Shown here: positions 6,790 through 12,163 of the stretch, one piece after another
Layout: every line of letters starts with the position of its first letter
Numbering within the stretch: the stretch's first letter is position 1
From: JARIHD01 sp041743655
Lineage (GTDB): Bacteria; Patescibacteriota; Saccharimonadia; Saccharimonadales; UBA4665
Length of the DNA stretch: 14,389 bases
Assembly: GCA_041743655.1 (NCBI GenBank)
Contig: JBGTMJ010000027.1
Location: 1-14,389 of the forward strand
Reading direction: 5' to 3'
Notes under the pieces: generated by a model
Databases searched by the model: none
Told to the model about the DNA's origin: nothing
Seen by the model: only the letters and a program-made list of their open reading frames with translations
Made by a program: the position numbers and the translations under genes

Positions 6790-7821
6790 TTACTTGGGAG
6801 ATTTCTCGTGTAGCAGCCTGCCTGTATCGGCTACGACTTCAACCAGTCGGTTACTATAACCCCATTCATTATCGTACCAGGCAACTACCTTCAGCATAGT
6901 ATCGCCGATTACTGCTGTTAGTTTGAGGTCGACAATCGCTGAATGGCTGTTACCGATAAAATCGCTACTAACCAGCTCTTCCTCTGTTACGCTAAGCACG
7001 CCTTGGTAGTAAGGTTCAGCAGCGGCTTTCTTAAAAGCTTCGTTTACTTCCTCGACGGTAACTTTACGTTTCGTAATAATAACGAAATCACTTAAAGAGA
7101 CTACCGGGGTAGGTACGCGCACGCTTAAGCCCCCAAATATGCCCTTTAGCGCAGGCAATGCCTGGGCGGCGGCAATCGAAGCACCCGTAGTAGTAGGTAC
7201 TATATTCTCTGCAGCACTGCGTGCTTCACGCAAATCCTTGGCTGGCGCATCCTGTAAACGTTGACTGGCAGTATAGCTGTGTATTGTAGTCATCATAGCT
7301 TTTTCGATTCCGAAACGACTTTCAACTACTGCTGCTACTGGTGTAATACAATTTGTGGTACAAGAAGCGTTGCTTATAATGTCGCTGGCGTCGTCAGCGC
7401 TCAAGGCCTCTTCGTTTACGCCCAGTACCACTGTTGTGGCACCATCGCCTTTAGCCGGCGCACTGATGACAACCTTTTTGGCACCTGCATCAATGTGAGC
7501 ACGCGCTTTTGCCGGATCAGCAAAGAATCCTGTTGATTCAATGACCACATCGACGTTCATATCTTTCCACGGCAAAGCGACAGGGTCTTTTTCGGCCAGA
7601 ACACGGATGGGCTGGCCTTTGACGATAATATTCTGGTCGTCATAGCCAACCTCGTACTGATAATTGCCGTAGTTGCTGTCGTGTTTAAGCAAATGTGCCA
7701 GTGTCTTTGTATCGGCAAGATCGTTAATCGCGACTATCTCAAGATCGCTCCGTTCCAGAGCTACCTTAAAAGCGTTGCGCCCTATCCTACCAAACCCATT
7801 AATTGCTACCCGTGTCTTCAT
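6790..7821 (-). CDS. gap: Glyceraldehyde-3-phosphate dehydrogenase, type I
   Basis: Oxidises and phosphorylates glyceraldehyde-3-phosphate to 1,3-bisphosphoglycerate with reduction of NAD(P). The 343-residue protein is full length. It shows the Rossmann motif NGFGRIGR at 8-15, the catalytic ASCTTNC with Cys154, the base His181 in TIHSYT, the phosphate-binding TTTG near 210-213, RVPTP at 235-239, and the C-terminal WYDNEWGYSNR. Asp34 in INDLAD favours NAD. The second cofactor site, usually Leu-Pro in NAD enzymes, is Ala192-Pro193, so some NADP use cannot be excluded. The ATG at 7821 has AGGG nine bases upstream and is the first gene of the sugar-phosphate block in the direction of transcription. 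It has its own likely promoter in the gap after the pyrophosphatase gene. Confidence 0.97.
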   Translation of the reverse strand: MKTRVAINGFGRIGRNAFKVALERSDLEIVAINDLADTKTLAHLLKHDSNYGNYQYEVGYDDQNIIVKGQPIRVLAEKDPVALPWKDMNVDVVIESTGFFADPAKARAHIDAGAKKVVISAPAKGDGATTVVLGVNEEALSADDASDIISNASCTTNCITPVAAVVESRFGIEKAMMTTIHSYTASQRLQDAPAKDLREARSAAENIVPTTTGASIAAAQALPALKGIFGGLSVRVPTPVVSLSDFVIITKRKVTVEEVNEAFKKAAAEPYYQGVLSVTEEELVSSDFIGNSHSAIVDLKLTAVIGDTMLKVVAWYDNEWGYSNRLVEVVADTGRLLHEKSPK

Positions 7822-7868
7822 GCGTGATATCCCTGTCTTTTAAAAGCATTAGTAAAATGACTAACCAT

Positions 7869-7897
7869 ATTGTACGAGTTAGTATTATCCAGTGCAA
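7869..7897 (-). promoter_or_regulatory. Probable gap promoter
   Basis: Minus-strand TTGCAC (7892-7897) and TACAAT (7869-7874) have a 17-base spacer. The -10 box is good; the -35 box matches only its first three bases. The predicted leader of about 40 bases contains the palindrome CTTTTAAAAG (7836-7845) and the ribosome-binding site AGGG. Confidence 0.45.
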
Positions 7898-7937
7898 CAC
7901 CGAAGTCAGGATAGCCAGCCGCTGTCGCGATCCCGGC

Positions 7938-8471
7938 CTACTGTGACTGCTTATAACGGGCAATTGCTTCTTGGATAATAATTTTTGCCGCTTCTGTGTC
8001 GCCCCAACCTAGCACTTTAGTACTGCCCGGTTTCTTAAGGTCCTTGTAGCGTGCAAAGTGATGGGCAATCTGCTCTTTCCAGCGTTCACCAAGATCATCA
8101 AGCGAATTAATACGGTCACCTGTGTTGCGATCATCAGCCGGAACAACAACTACCTTATGGTCGGCGTCACCGTTATCTTCAAAATTCAACACACCGATAA
8201 CCTTAGCCTCCAGATATATACCAGTCGGCAATGGCTCGTCAGTAACAATCAATGTATCCAGCTCATCGCCGTCTTCGTCAAGCGTCTGCGGGATGAACCC
8301 ATAATTGGTTGGCTTGGCAAAAATGCCAGGTTCTACGCGGTCCAACATAAATGCCGCACGCTGCCGGTCCCACTCAATTTTTAACATTGATCCTTTAGAT
8401 ATTTCGACGACCGTGTAAACGAGGCCGTTCTGATAGTCACCAGGTGTAAGTATTTGGTTAAAATCAGCCAT
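7938..8471 (-). CDS. ppa: Inorganic pyrophosphatase, family I, soluble
   Basis: Hydrolyses pyrophosphate to two phosphates, driving nucleic acid, protein and sugar-nucleotide synthesis. The 177-residue protein is close to the bacterial hexameric enzyme in length. Active-site residues are in the expected order: Glu23, Lys31 and Glu33 (VEISKGSMLKIEWD), Tyr57 (KPTNYGFIP), the metal signature DEDGDELD at 65-72, acidic residues around 99-104, and FARYKDLKK near 139-147. I chose the ATG at 8471 because a near-perfect AAGGAG lies seven bases before it; the longer frame from 8525 would add 18 residues unlike the family and run through the promoter region. It is divergent from the phosphodiesterase gene and separated from gap by 116 bases. 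Confidence 0.96.
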   Translation of the reverse strand: MADFNQILTPGDYQNGLVYTVVEISKGSMLKIEWDRQRAAFMLDRVEPGIFAKPTNYGFIPQTLDEDGDELDTLIVTDEPLPTGIYLEAKVIGVLNFEDNGDADHKVVVVPADDRNTGDRINSLDDLGERWKEQIAHHFARYKDLKKPGSTKVLGWGDTEAAKIIIQEAIARYKQSQ

Positions 8472-8541
8472 ACTAGAGCTCCTTACTGTCCATAATTTGT
8501 AGTTTGTTTCACTTATATTGTACACTACAGATTAAGAAACT
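8472..8541. promoter_or_regulatory. Divergent promoter region between ppa and the phosphodiesterase gene
   Basis: Toward ppa, a TACAAT (8517-8522, minus strand) followed by a leader with AAGGAG is the best -10 candidate; no clear -35 is seen, and it would overlap the start of the other gene. Toward the phosphodiesterase, TTGTAG (8497-8502) and TACACT (8521-8526) lie 18 bases apart, giving a leader of about ten bases. The two -10 boxes overlap, so the genes may compete for polymerase. Confidence 0.4.
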
Positions 8542-9234
8542 ATGGGCTCCCGTACAAAAACAGGCATCATTGGACACAGGGGTGCTGCCGGGCTAGCACT
8601 GGAAAATAGCCACGCCAGCCTTGTTGCCGCCATGGAACACGATATTGACGCTATTGAATTCGACGTACGGCGTACTCAAGATGGCAGGCTTGTGGTTCTA
8701 CACGACAAACACACTGGCCGCATTGCTAAACAGAAAACCGTGGTCAAGCTAAAAACCCTAGCCCAGTTGCAAGCAATTAGACTCAATAATGGCCAGCATA
8801 TACCCTCACTAGAAGAAGTGCTGGAACTTATTGGCAACAAAATGCCGGTGGTCATTGACATCAAAGATAAGAACTCAGCTAACGAGCTGCTACGCGTTAT
8901 AGAGCGTTACCCGCACATACCAGTCAGCTTCACATCATTAAGATACAAAGAATTGGAAAAACTGCATAAAACCCGCCCCGACCTCCCCATATTTGTGCGT
9001 GACCTCTTCAACCCTTTTGAGGTGGTGCATACAGCCCGTCAGATGCATGCCGAAGGTATTAGCCTTAATATGTGGCTTATGAATCCTCTGACTTATTTTC
9101 TTGCCAAACGCCGTAACTTAGAAATCCGTGTCTACACAGTTAACTACACCGCTCTTGGCCGCGTTTTGCAAAAGCTATATCCAGGTATCGTACTGTATAC
9201 CAACCATCCGGAACGATTCGTCAGACATGCATGA
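8542..9234 (+). CDS. Glycerophosphodiester phosphodiesterase, cytoplasmic (GDPD family)
   Basis: Hydrolyses glycerophosphodiesters from phospholipid turnover to glycerol-3-phosphate and an alcohol. The 230-residue protein contains the family core: IGHRGAAGLALENS with His12-Arg13 and Glu21, EFDVRRTQDGRLVVLHD with the metal-binding Glu39 and Asp41 and the catalytic His54, and VVIDIKDK where the usual Glu-x-Lys is Asp-x-Lys. The C-terminal part ends with the barrel strands RVYTVN and VLYTNHP typical of these enzymes. No signal peptide or membrane segment is present, so it should act in the cytoplasm like UgpQ. It is the only plus-strand gene in the left two thirds of the window and has only a weak AAGAA before the ATG. 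It converges with the thioredoxin reductase gene 26 bases later. Confidence 0.93.
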   Translation: MGSRTKTGIIGHRGAAGLALENSHASLVAAMEHDIDAIEFDVRRTQDGRLVVLHDKHTGRIAKQKTVVKLKTLAQLQAIRLNNGQHIPSLEEVLELIGNKMPVVIDIKDKNSANELLRVIERYPHIPVSFTSLRYKELEKLHKTRPDLPIFVRDLFNPFEVVHTARQMHAEGISLNMWLMNPLTYFLAKRRNLEIRVYTVNYTALGRVLQKLYPGIVLYTNHPERFVRHA

Positions 9235-9260
9235 ATAGCACTATCCGGCATCAAACCTTT

Positions 9261-10238
9261 TTAATCGTGTTTACGCCCATGTTCTTCAAGATATTCTCGT
9301 AGGCGTAAAGCGGCTGTGGCGCCTTCGCCTGTAGCCGATGCAATCTGCATGGTTGCACCAGACCGCACGTCACCCGCAACGAACACACCAGGCATGGAAG
9401 TTTCCAGCCTTTCATTGCTTTTTATTAAACCTATTGCGTCCAAATCAATAGGTGAAGTCTGCAGGAAGCCAGTATTAGGTTTAAGTCCGACAAATACGAA
9501 AACGCCATCTGTCGAAAACGCCACCTTTTTACCCGTAAGCTTGTCGGTGCCGATAACCTTCGTTACCTTGCCATCTTCGCCTACAATTTCGTCAGTGGTA
9601 ATATTAAGGTGGACGGTGATTTTGTCGCTATGCTTCTCAGTGAGTTCATGCTGCAGGATCTCAGACGCACGCATACTGTCCCCGCGAACCAGCAAATCAA
9701 TGTGGGACGCAAACCGTGTCAAGAATATCGATTCCTGTACTGCTGAGTTCCCGCCACCAACCACAACTAACCGCTTATCACGGTAAAACGCCCCGTCGCA
9801 GGTAGCACAATAGTGTACGCCGCGCGCATAGTATTCCTTCTCGCCAGGAACGCCGATCTTTTTGTAGTCGCTGCCAGTCGCAATGAGTACTGCCTTAGCA
9901 TACACGTCGCCTTCGGTAGTCTCTAGCTTCTTATATTTCCCTTCGTCGACAATTTTAGTAATCTCACCCAGTTCAATCTTGGCACCGAAACGTTCTGCCT
10001 GCTCACGCAAACTATCCGCGAAATCCAGCCCGGCAACGCCTTTAGGGTATCCCGGATAGTTATCTATCCAGTCGGTGACAGCCGCCAATCCACCCACAAC
10101 TCCACGCTCGAACAAGGTGGTTTCTATATCTTCACGGGTCGTATAAATCGCGGCAGTCAATGCTGCGGGACCAGCCCCGATCATGACTACGTCATGTATC
10201 TTTCTTGCGCTAGTCTCTTCTGGTGCAACTTGCGTCAT
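9261..10238 (-). CDS. trxB: Thioredoxin reductase (FAD/NAD(P)-binding)
   Basis: Transfers electrons from a pyridine nucleotide through FAD to a thioredoxin-like protein. The 325-residue protein has the FAD motif GAGPAALTAA at 21-30, the redox pair in CATCDG (Cys144/Cys147), the nucleotide-binding GGGNSAVQES at 161-170, and the C-terminal FAD motif GVFVAGDV. After the nucleotide motif, the usual NADPH-specific HRRxxxR reads LVRGDSMR, with the second Arg replaced by Gly, so the cofactor preference is uncertain. The ATG at 10238 lies seven bases after the stop of the glutaredoxin gene, with AGGT before it, so the two form an operon. The likely partner is that small redoxin. Confidence 0.95.
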   Translation of the reverse strand: MTQVAPEETSARKIHDVVMIGAGPAALTAAIYTTREDIETTLFERGVVGGLAAVTDWIDNYPGYPKGVAGLDFADSLREQAERFGAKIELGEITKIVDEGKYKKLETTEGDVYAKAVLIATGSDYKKIGVPGEKEYYARGVHYCATCDGAFYRDKRLVVVGGGNSAVQESIFLTRFASHIDLLVRGDSMRASEILQHELTEKHSDKITVHLNITTDEIVGEDGKVTKVIGTDKLTGKKVAFSTDGVFVFVGLKPNTGFLQTSPIDLDAIGLIKSNERLETSMPGVFVAGDVRSGATMQIASATGEGATAALRLREYLEEHGRKHD

Positions 10239-10245
10239 GTTTTAC

Positions 10246-10494
10246 CTACGCTACAGCTGGAGCCAGCTTAGCGAGATTATAGCCAACAACCACTTCACGT
10301 GTATCGTCTTGCTTGGTAACGATAGTCACCGGCACAGTACTTACGCCGCTCAACGCTGTAGCCTCAGCCTGACGTTCAGGGTTCTGATCCAGGTTAACTT
10401 CACTGTATGTGACACCTTTAGCACTTAGATACTTCTTGACCATTCTGCAGTAAGCGCAGGTGTTAGTGGTGAAAATTGTGACGTTTTTTGGCAT
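10246..10494 (-). CDS. Glutaredoxin / NrdH-like redoxin
   Basis: A small cytoplasmic thiol-disulfide carrier of 82 residues with a thioredoxin fold. It shows the redox motif CAYC (Cys13, Cys16), the cis-proline TVP at 53-55 and the late Gly of VVGYN. It has the size of a glutaredoxin or NrdH-type redoxin. With thioredoxin reductase directly downstream, it is probably reduced by that enzyme and not by glutathione, and it could supply electrons to ribonucleotide reductase or peroxiredoxins (inference). The start has an excellent GGAGG close to the ATG and a strong promoter upstream. Confidence 0.93.
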   Translation of the reverse strand: MPKNVTIFTTNTCAYCRMVKKYLSAKGVTYSEVNLDQNPERQAEATALSGVSTVPVTIVTKQDDTREVVVGYNLAKLAPAVA

Positions 10495-10536
10495 ATCCCC
10501 TCCGATTATGATGTTTTGTTTTTTAGCGTACTAATC

Positions 10537-10565
10537 ATTATATAGCGTTCTATCGCTTTTGTCTC
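10537..10565 (-). promoter_or_regulatory. Promoter for the glutaredoxin-thioredoxin reductase operon
   Basis: Minus-strand GAGACA (10560-10565, four of six to consensus) and TATAAT (10537-10542, perfect) are separated by 17 bases. The spacer contains a small inverted repeat AGCG/CGCT with a six-base loop (10544-10557), which could be an operator but may be chance. The leader of about 35 bases carries GGAGG. Confidence 0.6.
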
Positions 10566-10589
10566 GCACTACATATTGTGTTTTTTACG

Positions 10590-11123
10590 TTATTTGGCGA
10601 TTGAATGCAATGTTATATCAAACACAAGGCCAGCATCCGCTGGAATACCTGAACCGGCTGGTGGGTTAGAGCCATACGCTTGGACAGCAGGTATGAGCAA
10701 GCGACGGACTCCGCCAACCTGCATACCCACCAAGCCATCCCGCCATCCGGGAATGACCTGGCCGAGGCCAAACGATACTGGCTGGCCGGTATCAAGCGAG
10801 CTCTGGAAGACCACACCTGTAGCAGCAACAGCGCCAGTATAGTCAACGGTCACAGTATCACCCGCTTTTACCGCTTCTCCGGTACCTGGCTTTGTATCAA
10901 TAGCTTCGAGCTTGTCTATATTTGCGATCGGTGTAAAGTTATCCATTTTTTTCCCTTCTGATGGCTTCTTATCTTGTTGACTGGTAGTGGTTGTAGTAGC
11001 TGTTTTATTAGTTTTGCTTTCCTGTATGATCTGCCATATAAGCATAACGCTTACCCCTACAGTAGTGATAAGAAATGTGCACACTATCACCAACGCAATA
11101 ACTCTGTCCCTAGTACGAACCAT
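10590..11123 (-). CDS. Membrane-anchored FKBP-type peptidyl-prolyl cis-trans isomerase
   Basis: Catalyses proline isomerisation in folding proteins, probably on the outer face of the membrane. The 177-residue product begins with basic residues (VRTRDR), then one hydrophobic segment at about 8-31, a Thr/Lys/Ser-rich linker at about 36-60, and an FKBP domain from about 76 to the end. Pocket residues are visible: Tyr95 in VDYTG, Phe106, Val123-Ile124 and Trp127 in QVIPGW, Tyr150 in AYG, and Phe168 in VFDI. The usual Asp of FDSS is Gln107. There is no lipobox, so the N-terminal helix should act as an uncleaved anchor with the enzyme outside. It starts eight bases after the NUDIX gene stop, with AAAGGG 11 bases upstream, suggesting co-transcription. 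Confidence 0.93.
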   Translation of the reverse strand: MVRTRDRVIALVIVCTFLITTVGVSVMLIWQIIQESKTNKTATTTTTSQQDKKPSEGKKMDNFTPIANIDKLEAIDTKPGTGEAVKAGDTVTVDYTGAVAATGVVFQSSLDTGQPVSFGLGQVIPGWRDGLVGMQVGGVRRLLIPAVQAYGSNPPAGSGIPADAGLVFDITLHSIAK

Positions 11124-11131
11124 AATGCAAT

Positions 11132-11611
11132 TTACCCTTTCCCTGCCATACCGGCATGTAGCTTATCATAATTGTTGAGTAACTCGACTGGCGTTTGCGG
11201 GAAACCGCGCGTTTGCGCATGTACTAAAGCTTCGTGCAGTACTCCCGATCGGAACTGCAAGCCTCTAAAGTCGTGGGTAGTGACCCACATTGGTACGTAC
11301 ACGTTACCCGCAAGACTATCCTTTGCTTCTTCTGCATCGGCAGCAATATGGGGCTCATCACCTTCTGCCTGGCACAGGAATATGTGTTGCGTCCCATACT
11401 GGGGGCTAGCAGCTTCGACAAAAACCAGTTTGCTGTCCGTGACCGTAAACCCAGTCTCTTCCAACAATTCCCGTTTGAGCGCTTCCTCTGCTGTTTCACC
11501 AACGTCTATACCGCCCCCAGGCAATGTGTAGTACTTATCGCCGAACTTATTACGGCGCATAACCAATATATGTCCATCACGTATGATGATCGCCCTCACA
11601 GCCTGCCTCAT
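11132..11611 (-). CDS. NUDIX hydrolase
   Basis: Cleaves a nucleoside diphosphate linked to another group; the substrate is unknown and could be a damaged nucleotide, a nucleotide sugar or a dinucleotide. The 159-residue protein has a perfect Nudix box at residues 33-55, where G-x5-E-x7-RE-LL-EE-T-GF holds the metal-binding glutamates. Upstream are typical strands AVRAIIIRDGHILVMRR and YYTLPGGG. Downstream is a lid with VYVPMWVTT. No extra domain is visible. The ATG at 11611 has no Shine-Dalgarno sequence but TATAAT nine bases upstream, so the message may be leaderless. It is followed closely by the FKBP gene. Confidence 0.92.
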   Translation of the reverse strand: MRQAVRAIIIRDGHILVMRRNKFGDKYYTLPGGGIDVGETAEEALKRELLEETGFTVTDSKLVFVEAASPQYGTQHIFLCQAEGDEPHIAADAEEAKDSLAGNVYVPMWVTTHDFRGLQFRSGVLHEALVHAQTRGFPQTPVELLNNYDKLHAGMAGKG

Positions 11612-11620
11612 GACTCATTA

Positions 11621-11649
11621 ATTATAGCAGTATCGAAAGTAATTTTAAA
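11621..11649 (-). promoter_or_regulatory. Promoter for the NUDIX-FKBP operon
   Basis: Minus-strand TTTAAA (11644-11649) and TATAAT (11621-11626) have a 17-base spacer. Only nine bases separate the -10 box from the ATG, so transcription should start at or within about two bases of the start codon. Confidence 0.55.
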
Positions 11650-11730
11650 AATCAGTTGCATGCCAGTTAATTGCGTGTCGCTCTAAGGTTATAGAAAAGT
11701 AATGTCTACGGAGTTATATTGGAAAATATT

Positions 11731-11759
11731 TTGACTTTGGTGCATATGTATGTTATATA
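11731..11759 (+). promoter_or_regulatory. Strong promoter for the lone hypothetical gene
   Basis: TTGACT (11731-11736) and TATATA (11754-11759) are exactly 17 bases apart. This is the best complete promoter in the window. Transcription would begin near 11766 and give a leader of about 20 bases holding AAGGA. Confidence 0.65.
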
Positions 11760-11768
11760 GTATATAAC
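11752..11768. promoter_or_regulatory. Perfect palindrome over the -10 box, probable operator
   Basis: GTTATATA-G-TATATAAC is a perfect inverted repeat of eight bases on each side of one central base. It covers the -10 element and reaches the predicted transcription start, the classic place for a repressor site. Its AT-only core makes a chance match easier, so the role is inferred. Confidence 0.5.
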
Positions 11769-11785
11769 TACGGCTAAGGAAACTT

Positions 11786-12157
11786 ATGACAGACATTGAG
11801 ATACGTATTTTAAAAAAGCATTTAGGGTTTGGCAGGAAAGGTGTAGTCAAGGCGTTTGCTGAACAATTTCCGGGGATTTTAGGATCTATTTTGAAAGTCG
11901 ATCCGAGTGAGATTACTCAGTCGGTTACTGCAAGCTATGACTTAGGCAGGACACCGGATGCCAGTATATTCATTCGTACAGATGAGGTAAGTACGAACAA
12001 GCTCTTTTGGACTCGAGAGGCAATAGAACGCCGCATTGATCACAAATGCGAATTGCCAGGATGGGACGTTAATCTGTTCTTGTACCGAATTGGCAAAGAG
12101 GCTTGTTCAGCGGCAGGTTTCCGTTGCAGTGTGCCATTTGATCAGATGACTATCTAA
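11786..12157 (+). CDS. Hypothetical protein, unknown function
   Basis: I do not recognise this 123-residue soluble protein. It begins MTDIEIRILKKHLGFGRKG, has a basic, helical N-terminus to about residue 25, then SEITQSVTASYDLGRTPDASIFIRTDE with alternating hydrophobics that look like strands, and a C-terminal part with Trp residues, LFLYRIGKEA and two Cys residues (about 107 and 114) near the end. There is no signal peptide, membrane helix or known catalytic motif. The ATG at 11786 has AAGGA six bases upstream and follows a strong promoter with a palindrome. It stands alone on the plus strand between two minus-strand genes and its stop lies six bases from the end of pheT. A DNA-binding or regulatory role would fit the size and promoter but has no direct support. 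Confidence 0.78.
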   Translation: MTDIEIRILKKHLGFGRKGVVKAFAEQFPGILGSILKVDPSEITQSVTASYDLGRTPDASIFIRTDEVSTNKLFWTREAIERRIDHKCELPGWDVNLFLYRIGKEACSAAGFRCSVPFDQMTI

Positions 12158-12163
12158 GCTGGA

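Noticed and set aside
7836..7845. CTTTTAAAAG palindrome in the gap leader as an operator
   Set aside because: It is short, made almost only of A and T, and likely to occur by chance.
7912..7937. GC-rich hairpin after the pyrophosphatase stop
   Set aside because: Only about four bases pair cleanly (GCCG/CGGC) and no T-run follows.
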